Source of the DNA: Mercurialis annua
Taxonomy: Eukaryota > Streptophyta > Magnoliopsida > Malpighiales > Euphorbiaceae
Reading direction: 5' to 3'
Assembly (NCBI RefSeq): GCF_937616625.2
Contig: NC_065575.1
Span: forward strand, 23,918,001 to 23,982,000
DNA length: 64,000 nt
Part shown: positions 52,621 through 63,087 of the stretch, in pieces
Layout: each line of letters opens with the position of its first letter
How positions within the stretch are numbered: the first letter of the stretch is position 1
The notes under the pieces: model-generated
What the model was told of the DNA's origin: nothing
The model's database searches: none
Seen by the model: only the letters and a program-made list of their open reading frames with translations
Made by a program: the position numbers and the translations under genes

Positions 52621-55470
52621 ATAAAAATTCATCCTCGAATTTTCATGAATCTCGTTTGGATCTGAAAATTGTCCTTATACTTTCCTTGACGTCCATAAGT
52701 ATTTTTTAGTCGCAGCCTTTTTCTTTTATCTTAAACTCTTAGCTTTCTATGCACAACTATAACTTCATACTTGTTGCTAATTGATTATTTATTTTGTTCA
52801 TAGTAGCTTCTCACTGTTGCATAGTTGAGAATCTTCTCATTGTCACTTTTGTCCTATTCGTCATCTTTCTAAAATAATATGGCTCAAGACGTATCGTTGA
52901 TATCGTAATCCCGACGTCTTGTACAACTGGTCGTGATCTTCCTTCTGATCATCATTAGCGTCGATTTATCCTCACTTGAAACTCTCCAAGTCTACTGTTT
53001 CATTCTTAATCGTCATCAGGTCATTACTTGTCTCTTTTCACGACATGTCGACTACATCCCTAATGACGTACTTACGTCATTCATACTTTTATGAGTATTT
53101 CCTCTTGTAATTATAATCTACGGCTTTTAATCTTTGTTACCATCTATCGTTGTCACCTTTCTTCCTTAACTGGCTATCGTCATTTCTTATTTCTCTTCAC
53201 CGTTATCTAACACTTCGCTCTTCCTCAGCCAATCTTTTTCCACTTGTACTATGTCTAACACATTAACTGTCTCTTAACATAGCTAAACCTGATACATTGT
53301 TTATTATCTACAATTTCTTTTTCCTATGTTTCTTTAAACTATCGTGAATCTCACGTCGTTCTGTTAATTGTGATTTTTCACTCATTTACCATTGTCTTAA
53401 ACGTTTCACTCCATATTACTTTCGATCAGGAAGCCTGTAGAATTACTTTTATTTACTGATACTACCCGTATTCTTATCTTCGTCACTTCCCTCTAATTGC
53501 TACTTTAGAGATCGTCTCAAGTTTCTTATTGACTTGTCTATCAAAATTGTCCTTCCTTTACGTCACTATTCCTTATTCACGTTGACCTCATAAGAACCTC
53601 ATATGTTTCTTAACATTTAAATTTCTTAAGAATCCTTCTTCCTGACTAATCTTTGCTTGACTTCATCTTTAACTTTCATCCTTAACGGATTCAGTAGATC
53701 CTTAATAACTTGTTTACTTCCTTAATCGTGATTCCTTCTTACTGTATAATCAATTTCCTCTTTTATCTTACACTTCAGTTTCTTACTCTCAATTAACTTC
53801 ACGACTTTAGTTTCGCTCGTTAAGACACTATCTTAGTACTGATTGTAACCGTTCCTTAGCTTATCTTTATTCTGTCCCTCATCTCCCTCTTGAAGTGTTT
53901 TCCGAATATTCTTAACGGTTAGATTGTACTAAATTTTGTAATTTCTAAAATTAGGGATTAGTTTTAATTTTTGTCGTCCTATACTCCTTATTCTTCTTTA
54001 GCACTTATAACATAGTTCTAATTGTCTTTAAATAACTTGATCTCTTTATACTAATACCGATCTTCGTCTTGTCTTTTATTTGTTATATTCATTGCGTCTT
54101 TCCTTCGTTACAATAGCTCTGTTTATTGCTGTTCTCTTCTGATAATATTTCTGCCATAACTCTACAACCTTTCATTTCTCTAATCATCTTATTAAATTTC
54201 GAGGGTATACGAGTTTCCCCATTATACTTTCTGTTAACGCAACTTATAACTTTTAATACTGATACTAGTGATTTTGCTTAATACCAGTCAAATGACATCA
54301 TTTATCTTTTGATCTATTTAACTTCAAATCTTTGCATTTTACAAGATTATCTTCTTCATCGTTCGTACCCCTTCTCTTTCTACTTTTGTATCTTCAAACA
54401 CTGATATTGATAAGGGTATATATCCTTTAAATATCACTTGATATTCATCATTCATATTATCGTCTGTTTGTTCTTCATACTTTTAATCTCTCTCTTTCCA
54501 TATGTCCCTCGATTGCTACATTACTTATCTCGACACAAGAATAATCATTATACTCTTCATCCTTGCGTATTCGTTACATTTCTTTCATCTAAATGACTGT
54601 CTGCCAGTTCATCCTTTATTCTATCATAAGGATTTTTTAAAAAAATTCTAAATTTACTAAGAACATTTTATTATCCGTCGCAGAGTTTTACATCTGAGTT
54701 TACTTATTGAGAAAAAAAATTTCAAAACATTCTTTGGCTGACCAGCACTTTTAAATCACTTTTCATAAATCGTTTGAAATCGTTAATACAATTGTAGCTC
54801 AGGGTGATGACACCTCTCATCACCAAAGAGTTGCTCAAATCGCATTTTTCGGCATTATTATAAAATATGATGAATGTTCTAGATTTTGAAAATCATTCTT
54901 TTATGCATCCCTATCGTGATTATGCAATATCATATGCAATGTCTGAGCACAATTTTATCCTGAAAAATTACAAAAAATTTCAAAATTTTCATAAAATCAT
55001 AAGTTTACTCTAGATTGTACACTTTGCGACTATCAACGGCTTTCTTTATGCTTATTGAGTATATTTCAAATTTTTGTATTGCTGTCACTTTCTGTCATTT
55101 TACTGACTATTCTTCTGTCACATCACTTCTTTCTCCATACCTCGAATAACTCAATTCAATTCAAAGTTTTCTATTGCTGTAATCACCACATCTACTTCTT
55201 CAACACACTGTATCATATCATATATAAACGCAGGTACCGATATTTCACATCGATTTCCTGTTGGTAATCCATCTCTTTCTTCACAACTTCTAGAACGTAA
55301 TATAGGAATTACGTTTGCGATAATATATATTATGTGGTGTTTATTATATTATTGCTTTTGTAAATTCTGGTTATATATTCTTTTATTGGTCGCGTGTTTA
55401 TCAACATCACTTCCTATAGGTTCTCACTTTTTTAAGGTATTATCCCATAGGCGCATCCTAATACTAATAT
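52621..55470 (-). other. Retroelement internal region without recognisable pol
   Basis: About 2.85 kb that is pyrimidine-rich on the plus strand and purine-rich on the element's strand. Stops are frequent in all frames. No protease, reverse transcriptase, RNase H or integrase motif was seen on reading it. Just before the purine tract the minus strand reads TTCGAGGATGAATTTTTATA, which resembles the pol end of plant gypsy elements. This may therefore be a very decayed pol or unrelated filler. Short plus-strand open frames at 55055-55267 and 55332-55520 are judged chance. Confidence 0.6.
54803..54824. other. Perfect 8-bp inverted repeat
   Basis: GGTGATGA, a 6-base loop CACCTC, then TCATCACC. 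It can form a hairpin in RNA of either strand. No terminator-like T tract or known motif accompanies it. Confidence 0.5.
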
Positions 55471-55474
55471 TCTA

Positions 55475-55711
55475 TTATGCAATGCAGCAATCATATATAC
55501 AGAGTAATGCAAACACATAAACACAAATACATAAAGCACATAAATTGCTAATACCTGGAGATGCGTGATGCGGAACGCTAGGTTCCCTAATGACTATGCC
55601 GGTATGTCGACCCCTAACTGTTCTTACCGGAGTTAATTCCGCCTCTTTGCACAAAGTAGGGGTTGGTCCTAACTCTAGAGGATGTGTTGACGTAGTCCGG
55701 ATGGTACTCAC
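55475..55711 (-). other. Short open frame downstream of gag-like frame
   Basis: An open stretch in a different frame from the preceding gag-like frame, with no ATG near its start (GTG at 55711). The first 55 residues have mixed composition. The end (CICVYVFALLCIYDC) is low-complexity hydrophobic and looks non-coding. It could be a frameshifted remnant or chance; no domain is recognised. Confidence 0.2.
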
Positions 55712-55718
55712 GTCTAAA

Positions 55719-56444
55719 TTAGAAGGGTCGTACTAGATCTCCCTCCCACTCACGCTCAGTCTCAATCCTATGGGCTATTATAGTGAGCGTTCCAAAATGT
55801 TCACCTACATACTCATATAGCTCACCAAACTCAGGACCTAAGCATCTGACGTATCTATGATTGATGGTCCTATTACCCTCATTCAGATCAGAGACTCCCT
55901 TAACCATTCGCAGAAAATCAACAGAATACAATCCTACTGTTAACATTACCCGAGAGAAGGAGCGCGTCTGTCGCCTGACTTGGTCTAGAGCTATTTGTGC
56001 CTGGCAATTTGCTATATCTACATCTTCTCTCAAATCGCGGTATCTCTGCATCCTAGACCAGAAATGCTCGCTTCCGTATTGTTCAACATCTGACTCTTCT
56101 AACAGTTTTTCTTCTTCATACTCTTCCTCCTGAGGATCTTCTTCTTCTGCCTGTTCTTCTATATCCTCTTCTAGATCCTCCTCCGGTTCCTCCTCATCTT
56201 CTTCACTATATTATATTTATGGCGAGTGTATCCTATTTCTATTTCCATAAGAACGGCCAATTTCTGATACAGACATATAGCCATTCTGATAAATTTCTGG
56301 CGATCCTCTATTATCTGCGTGGAATCCATTCTGAGGGATCCCAGATGGTTCGCCTATTTCATTGTGAAACCCATTTTGAAATATAGGAGGTGCTTCCTCC
56401 CGTTCTTCAGCAGCACGTGACTGAGCTCCGTTCTGCCCAGACAT
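55719..56444 (-). pseudogene. Broken gag-like reading frame, unrecognised protein
   Basis: One frame runs from ATG at 56444 (protein start MSGQNGAQSRAAEE) to a stop at 55719-55721, about 241 codons. It is broken by two TAA codons at 56217-56219 and 56211-56213. In order it shows: a hydrophilic N-terminal part with three QNG repeats (QNGFHNEIG, QNGFHADNRG, QNGYMS); the double stop; a strongly acidic stretch of about 40 residues rich in Glu (for example EEDEEEPEEDLEED); then a mixed, probably helical part beginning HFWSRMQRYRDLRE. Its place just after the primer site and leader suggests a gag role, but I see no CCHC zinc knuckle and recognise no family. Both halves are open, so the stops may be recent. 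An alternative is a captured host sequence. Confidence 0.5.
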
Positions 56445-56445
56445 G

Positions 56446-56769
56446 CTGAAAAGAAACAATTTCAAACATAAGCGACCATCTGAGCCCATTTCCATAAGCA
56501 ATTCCAATATTAACTTATAAAATGCTGTAAACATTTAGCATTTAATCCAACTGCAAGTTATTCGCAAATAGATAAGCATTTAACATTTCCCAGCGCAAGT
56601 AGTAAACACTTAGTTGCCTCAGTCGTCCGTGTATACAGATGCTAATCAGTTAATAGCTTAGTAGCCCTGATTCGCGCGCACTATACTACATATTACTAAT
56701 ACACATAACAAACAAATGCAGACAACTAAGGTCCGACTCTATGCTGCAGTAGTTCCTAGGTTTACTTAC
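56446..56769 (-). other. Possible leader intron upstream of gag-like frame
   Basis: On the minus strand, TCA|GTAAGT at 56769 is a good splice-donor match, and TTGTTTCTTTTCAG ending at 56446 is a good acceptor with a pyrimidine tract. The ATG of the gag-like frame is one base further on. A second donor-like GCA|GTAAGT lies at 56836. If used, this would remove a 324-nt leader intron. Splicing is inferred only from motifs. Confidence 0.35.
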
Positions 56770-56816
56770 TGACAGAGTACTTAAACTCAAATCCAACAGA
56801 CACTCAAATATAACTG

Positions 56817-56892
56817 GCAGTGGTAACTAGACTTACTGCTCTCAAACAAGCACTGAAACAAACTTGCAGTGGTAACTGGACCAACTGCTCTG
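56817..56892. repeat. Direct repeat beside the primer binding site
   Basis: GCAGTGGTAACT plus about 15 further similar bases at 56817-56843 recurs at 56866-56892, offset 49 bp. The second copy overlaps the primer binding site, and the first ends in a partial version of it (TGCTCTC). Confidence 0.75.
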
Positions 56893-56898
56893 ATACCA
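56887..56898 (-). promoter_or_regulatory. Primer binding site (initiator Met tRNA)
   Basis: Minus-strand TGGTATCAGAGC, complementary to the 3' end of plant initiator methionine tRNA. It is separated from the LTR end by TGT. This fixes the element's orientation and shows which LTR is 5'. Confidence 0.93.
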
Positions 56899-58429
56899 AC
56901 ATAGTCACGACCCAAATTATTGAGCCGCAACCAGCGCTAGGGAACGGGAGTGGTAACTCTGGAACCCGTAGCAAGCCTCAAATCACTATAAATTTTTCGC
57001 AATTAATAAATAAATATCACAACACAACAGAAGCAAATATACATAACATATATACACAAACATTTAAACTAACTGTTCTGTTAACCTCGCGGGCTCTAGT
57101 TACCGTACCCTGTACGAACTAACGGTATTATATACAAACGTTAGTGTAACAAAACATATCACCAGCGTCTGGGGCCGTGAACAAAACATACTACCTGTAG
57201 CCTATCAAAACATATAAACAGGACAGCAAGTAATATGTACACTTAAAATGTACTACTCTCTAGGCTACGACTCTGTCAACGCGGGACCACTACTGCAACA
57301 TTCACAGAAGTCAAATACTATACATACACAACTGACTTCTGGACTTCAAAATTAGCTCCTAGCTAGGTCCACACACTAAGCACCTGAAAGACACCAAAGG
57401 TGAGGGGTCAGTATTTGGGAAAATACTAAGTGAGTATGCATTTACTAACGGTATTAATATAAAAACATAGCATCGCATCTCAAGAAAACAATAATATAAA
57501 ACATATAAACATGTATTTGATCCGTGCGAAACTAATATCCTAGCATGTGACTTAACTTTAAAATAATCAAATCATACTAATCCAGATAGTCCGACCCGGG
57601 AGTGCTCACACTCTACCCGTCGATTGCGACCTATCTCTGAATCCCAAAGTGTGAGTCCAACTCACTAGATACGGGGACTCCAGACTACACCGTAGCCGAG
57701 TGCTCACTCGTATCGAATTCATTATCCAACTTTGAAATTCTTATTCAAATCATGCCATACATATCAAATCGTTTCTCAAATGCAAACACACTAGACCGAC
57801 TCGATACTTGTGATCACTCAGTCTATTGACACCCAATAGGTAGTTAGTTTCTTCGGATCGCATACTAGTTCTCGTATATAACTTAATAAAAATATCTAAC
57901 ATTTAATCAAACGTTATAACATGCGATGCGATAAACAGTATAAATATCTATATAAAATAACTTTAATATATATAATACACGATAGTAAAGTGCAACTCAC
58001 TGTGACCGCAATCCAATCAATGACGTGCTCTATGAAATGATATGCCCTCGCTATCCCACGTCTACTGACCTCTCTGCTCGCTAAAACATCTGATACATAA
58101 TAACTAGCGTTTAATAATTAGATATTAATCTTATGTTTTTATACGTGTAGTACTTTAAATTCTAGGGTTATATTTTATTCTTAATGTTATTCGTGATCTC
58201 GATATTCCTTTATCGTATTTACGATGTATCGAACTCTAGTTCTCGTATTCCAGAAACGTATACTATCTTTAGCGTTTTCCATTATCGTTGCCGACGTAAA
58301 ACGTCAAGTTAAAACCTCACTTTTTAAATTATTAGGATCCTTAATAGCTTTTACGGTCTATTATTCGAAAATATTAAAATCCCGCTCAACTAGGGCTAAA
58401 AGTCCATTTAGGTCCCTGCGGACCCACTT

Positions 58430-58590
58430 TGTGCGTTCGCACACTTGGAAGTGTGCGTTCGCACACTTGGAAGTGCACTTGGAAGTGTGCGTTCGCACAC
58501 TTGGAAGTGTGCGTTCGCACACTTGGAAGTGTGCGTTCGCACACCACAAGTGTGCGTTCGCACACTTGCTAAAGTGTGCGATCTCACACC
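58430..58590. repeat. Palindromic minisatellite in 5' LTR
   Basis: Six copies of a near-palindrome GTGTGCGTTCGCACAC (7-bp arms around TT; the first copy is trimmed at its left end), mostly separated by TTGGAA, plus a degenerate seventh copy with GTGTGCGATCTCACAC. Intact copies start near 58430, 58451, 58485, 58507, 58529 and 58550. CpG-rich against an AT-rich LTR. Confidence 0.9.
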
Positions 58591-58963
58591 GAATGCAGCC
58601 CCCGGAAATTCAATTTCCGGGTCTTTCCGTCCATCCCGACCTGCTAAAAACACCTCCACACACAAAACCCATTCCTCTGTTTTCATCAAAACGCTATAAT
58701 AACTTCAAAAACGTCAAATTCAATCCAAACAGAATCCTAACTCAAAACAGCCATTTACTATCAAAATTTAACATCCAATATCAAAGAATTACCTTAAAAC
58801 GGAGTTTGAGATAGATGGAGGACGGGATTCTGAAGAGATTGCCGCAAAAATTACTTGAATCGGACTCCGAATGGCGAAACGGCGGCGAAACGGCGATATC
58901 GATCGTTATATCTCTCACTCTCTGAATTCTTCTCTAACTCTCTCTCTGATTCATATTTTCTTT

Positions 58964-58976
58964 CTTTATATATATT
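58964..58976 (-). promoter_or_regulatory. Candidate LTR TATA box (5' LTR)
   Basis: Minus-strand AATATATATAAAG, about 395 bp into the LTR. Downstream, within 15-65 bp, comes a GA-rich stretch (AGAGAGAGAGTT, GAATTCAGAGAGTGAGAG) of the kind found around plant transcription starts. Start of R is therefore placed near 58930-58945 by inference. The same box is kept in the other LTR at 52141-52153. Confidence 0.6.
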
Positions 58977-59369
58977 GACTTAAATGCCACTTTGATCCTT
59001 GTTCTTTTTGTTTGTTATCATTTATCTTTTAAACTTTTCTTTCGTACGATTTAGTCCGTAACTAAATCGATAAACTCTTAAATTATTAGTTTTACGTATT
59101 GTTTATCCGATAAATAATAGGAAACTCGATATTAGCATTTTCCCGTCAAAACCTACAAATTTCCATTTTCGACACAAAGTGGCTAAATTACCACTTTGGT
59201 CCCTATACCATATTTTGGACTTTTCTTGACATTTTTAATTTCTCAAAACCGACCTACTTGAAGTTTATTTACCTTACTTTTATCAGAAATCTTTCCGATA
59301 TCGGCCCTCTGACGAGCCCAAACTGGACACGTGGCCCAAACAAATAATTAAATCTTTTGGGGTATTACA

Positions 59370-59373
59370 TAAG
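59370..59373 (+). repeat. Target site duplication, right
   Basis: TAAG directly after the right LTR, followed by CCAAACG, which is the expected continuation of the monomer broken at 50190. Confidence 0.8.
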
Positions 59374-61140
59374 CCAAACGTTTACAAACATTACAAAACA
59401 AATCCAAAAGCTTCATCTTTTTAGTGATTTAAGCCAAACGTTTAAAAACGTTACGAAACATAACCAAACGTTTCACCTTTTTAGCGATGTAAGCCAAACG
59501 TTTACAAACGTTACGAACCAAAACCAAAGGTTTCACCTTTTTAGCGATTTAAACTAAACGTTTACAAACGTTACGGAATAAATCCAAACGTTTTTCCATT
59601 TTAGCGATTTAAGCCAAACGTTTACAAACGTTACGAAACAAATCCAAACGTTTTACTTTTTTAGCGATTTAAGCCAAACGTTTAAAAACGTAACGAAACA
59701 AATCCAAGTGTTTTACCTTTTTAACAAATTAAGCCAAACTTTTACAAACGTCACGAAACAAAATCCATGTGTTTCGCCTTTTTAGCGATTCAAGCCAAAC
59801 GTTTACAAACATTACGAACCAAAACCAAAGGTTTCACCTTTTTAGCGATTTTAGCCAAATGTTTACAAATCTAAATGTTTCTCTTTTTTAGCGATTCAAG
59901 CCAATCGTTTACAAACGTTATGAAAAAAAATCCAAGTGTTTCACGTATTTAGCAATTTAAGCCAAACGTTTACAAACGTTACGAAATAAATCCAAGCGTT
60001 TCACCTCTTTAGCAATTTAAGCCAAATGTTTACAAACATTACGAAATAAATCCAAAAGTTTCACCTTTTTAGCGAATTAAGCCAAACGTTTACAAACGTT
60101 ACGAAACAAAACCAAATGTTTCCCCTTTTTTAGCGATTTAAGCCAACGTTACGAACCAAAACAAAAGGTTTCACCTTTTTAGCGATTTAAGCTAAATGTT
60201 TACAAAAGTTACGAAACAAATCCAAAGATTTCGCCTTTTTAGCGATTCAAGGCAAACGTTTACAAACGTTACGAAACAAATCCAAACGTTTTACTTTTTT
60301 AGCGATTTAAGCCAAACGTTTAAAAACGTAACGAAACAAATCCAAATGTTTGACCTTCTTAGCGATTTAAGCCAAACCTTTACAAATGTTACGAAACAAA
60401 TCCAAGTGTTACACCTTTTTAGCGATTTAAGCCAAACGTCTACAAACGTTACGAAAAAAAAACCAAACGTTTCACCTTTTTAGCGATTTAAGCTAAACGT
60501 TTACAAACATTACGAAACAAATCCAAACGTTTTGCCTTTTTAGCGATTCAAGCCAAACGTTTACAAATTTTACGAAAAAAATCCAAATGTTTTGCCTTTT
60601 TAGCGATTCAAGCCAAACGTTTAAAAACGTAATGAAACAAATCCAAGTGTTTTACCTTTTTAGCAAACTAAGCCAAACTTTTACAAACGTTACAAAACAA
60701 ATCCGAACGTTTAAAACGTTACGAAACAAATCCAAACGTTTCACATTTTAAGCGATTTAAGCCAAACGTTTACAAACGTTACGAAACAAAAGCAAGTGTT
60801 TCACCTTTTTAGCAATTTAAGCCAAACGTTTACAAACGTAACGAAACAAATCCAAGCGTTTCACCTTTTTAGCAATTTTAGCCAAACGTTTACAAACGTA
60901 ACAAAACAAAATCCAAGTGTTTCACCTATTTAGCAATTTAAGCCAAGCGTTTACAAACGTAACGAAACAAATCCAAGCATTTCATCTTTTTAGCAATTTA
61001 AGCCAAACGATTACAAACGGTACGAAACAAATCCAACCGTTTCACCTTTTTAGCAATGTAAACCAAACGTTTACAAACACTACGAAACAAATCCAATCGT
61101 TTCACCATTTTAGCGATTTAAGCCAAACGTTTACAAACGT

Positions 61141-62110
61141 TACGAAACAAATCCAAACGATTCTCCTTTCTAGCGATTTAAGACAAACGTTTACAAACGT
61201 TACGAAACAAATCCAAACGTTTCACCTTTTTTGCAATTTAAGCCAAATGTTTACAAACGTTACAAAACAAATACAAACGATTCACCTTTTTAGCGATTTA
61301 AGCCAAATGTTTGCAAACGTTATGAAACAAAACCAATCATTTAAAACGTTACGAAACAAATCCAAACGTTTCACATTTTTAGCGATTTAAGCCAAACGTT
61401 AAACGTTTACAAACGTTACGAAACAAATCCAAGCGTTTCATCTTTTTAGCAATTTAATCCAAATGTTTACAAACGTAGCGAAACAAATCCAAGTGTTTCA
61501 CCTTTTTAGAAATTTAAGCCAAACGTTTAAAAACGTTACCAAACAAATCCAAACGTTTCACCTTTTAAGAGATTTAAGCCAAATGTTTACAATCGGTACG
61601 AAGCAAATCCAAACGTTTCCCCTTTTTAGCAATTTAAGCCAAACGTTTACAAACGCTATGAAAAAATCCAAACGTTTCCCGTTTTCAGCAATTTAAGCCA
61701 AACGTTTACAAACATTACAAAACAAATCCAAACGTTTCGCCTTTTTAGCGATTTCAGCCAAACGATTACAAACGGTACGAAACAAAACCAAACGTTTCCC
61801 CTCTTTAGCAATTCTAGCCAAACGTTTACAAACGCTACCAAACAAATCCAAACGTTTCCTCTTTTTAAAGATTTAAGCCAAACGTTTATAAATGGTACGA
61901 AACAAATCGAAACTTTTTCCTTTTTTAACAAATTAAGCCAAACGTTTACAAACGCTACGAAAAAATCCAAACGGTTCCCCTTTTTAGAAATTTAAGTCAA
62001 ACGTTTACAAACGTTACAAAGAAAATCCAAACGTTTTGCCTTTTTAGCGATTTCAGCCAAAGGATTACAAACGTTACGAAACAAATCCAAACGTTTCATC
62101 TTTTTAGCGA
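61141..62110 (+). repeat. Right-block duplication, copy 1
   Basis: Monomer order recurs at 63088-64000. The offset is 1,947 bp at the AAACGATTCTCCTTTCTAGC marker, 1,940 after an extra 7 bp here near 61400, and about 1,880 near 62000, so one monomer is absent from copy 2. Confidence 0.8.
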
Positions 62111-63087
62111 TTTAAGCCAAACATTTACAAATGGTACGAAACAAAACCAAACGTTTCACCTTTTAAGCGATTTAAGCCAAACGTTAACAAATTGTACGAA
62201 ACAAAACCAAACGTTTCCCCTTTTTAGAAATTTAAGCCAAACGTTTACAAACGTTACGAAACAAATCCAAACGTTTCACCTTTTTGGCGATTTAAACCAA
62301 ACGTTTACAAACGCTACGAAACAAATCCAAACGTTTCTCCTTTTTAGCGATTTAAGAAAAACGTTTACAAACGTTACGAAACAAATCCAAACATTTCACC
62401 TTTTTTGCAATTTAAGCCAAACGTTTACAAACGTTAAAATACAAACGATTCACCTTTTTAGCGATTTAAGCCAAATGTTTGCAAACGTTATGAAACAAAA
62501 CCATCTGTTTAACCTTTTTAGCAATTTAAGCCAAACGTTTAAAAACGTTACCAAACAAATCCTAACGTTTTCCCTTTTTAGAGATTTAAGCCAAACGTTT
62601 ACAAACGGTACGAAACAAATCCAAATGTTTCCCTTTTTAGCAATTTAAGCCAAACGTTTACAAACGGTACGAAACAAATCCAAACGTTTCCCCTTTTTAG
62701 CAATTTAAGCCAAACGTTTACAAACGTTATGAAACAAATCCAAACGTTTCGCCTTTTTAGCGATTTCAGCCAAACGTTTACAAACGTTACGAAACAAATC
62801 CAAGCGTTTCGTCTTTTTAGCGATTTAAACCAAACGTTTACAAACGTTTAGAAAACAAAACATAACGTTGACCTTTTAAGCAAATTAAGCCAAACGTTTA
62901 AAAACGTTAACAAACAAATCCAAACGTTTCACCTTTTTAGCAATTTAAGCCAAACGTCTACAAACGTTACAAAACAAAACCAAACATTTCACCTTTTTAG
63001 CGATTTAAGCTAAACGTTTACAAACACTACGAAACAAATCCAAATGTTTCGCCTTTTTAGCGACTTAAGCCAAACGTTTACAAACGC

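Larger units (their letters stand above)
50191..59369 (-). mobile_element. Non-autonomous LTR retrotransposon, probably Ty3/gypsy-type
   Basis: A 9,179-bp element interrupts a satellite monomer and reads on the minus strand. Direct evidence: two long direct terminal repeats (2,417 and 2,468 bp); a 12-nt primer binding site complementary to initiator Met tRNA, 3 nt inside the right LTR; a purine tract AAGGGGGGGAGAA directly inside the left LTR; and TAAG on both sides. The host monomer continues exactly across the insertion. On its own strand the element begins TGTAATACCCC and ends GGGTCGTGACTA, so the terminal dinucleotides are TG and TA rather than the usual TG and CA. The internal region is only 4.29 kb and shows no integrase or reverse-transcriptase motif, including no YVDD-type motif. 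Assignment to Ty3/gypsy is inference from LTR ends, primer site and purine tract. Confidence 0.93.
56902..59369 (-). repeat. 5' LTR (2,468 bp)
   Basis: This is the promoter-side LTR, since the element reads leftward and the primer site lies immediately inside it. It matches 50191-52607 along its length. By eye there are about a dozen substitutions in the first 290 aligned bases at the left end, so the LTRs are several percent diverged. It is longer in the palindromic minisatellite (58430-58590). It lacks about 60 bp that are present in the other LTR near 52415-52473, a loss flanked by short TTAATT repeats. Confidence 0.95.

Noticed and set aside
54061..54500. Possible decayed reverse transcriptase on the minus strand
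   Set aside because: Reading the sequence in this region gave frequent stops and no catalytic Asp-Asp motif. A profile search would be needed to detect a very decayed copy.
55055..55520. Two short plus-strand hydrophobic open frames
   Set aside because: T-rich sequence yields Leu, Phe and Ser by composition; antisense to the element and without other support.
58224..58814. Plus-strand 196-codon open frame in the right LTR
   Set aside because: It is antisense to the element and spans the palindromic minisatellite. The equivalent in the other LTR (51504-51824) is broken and diverges in frame. No domain recognised.
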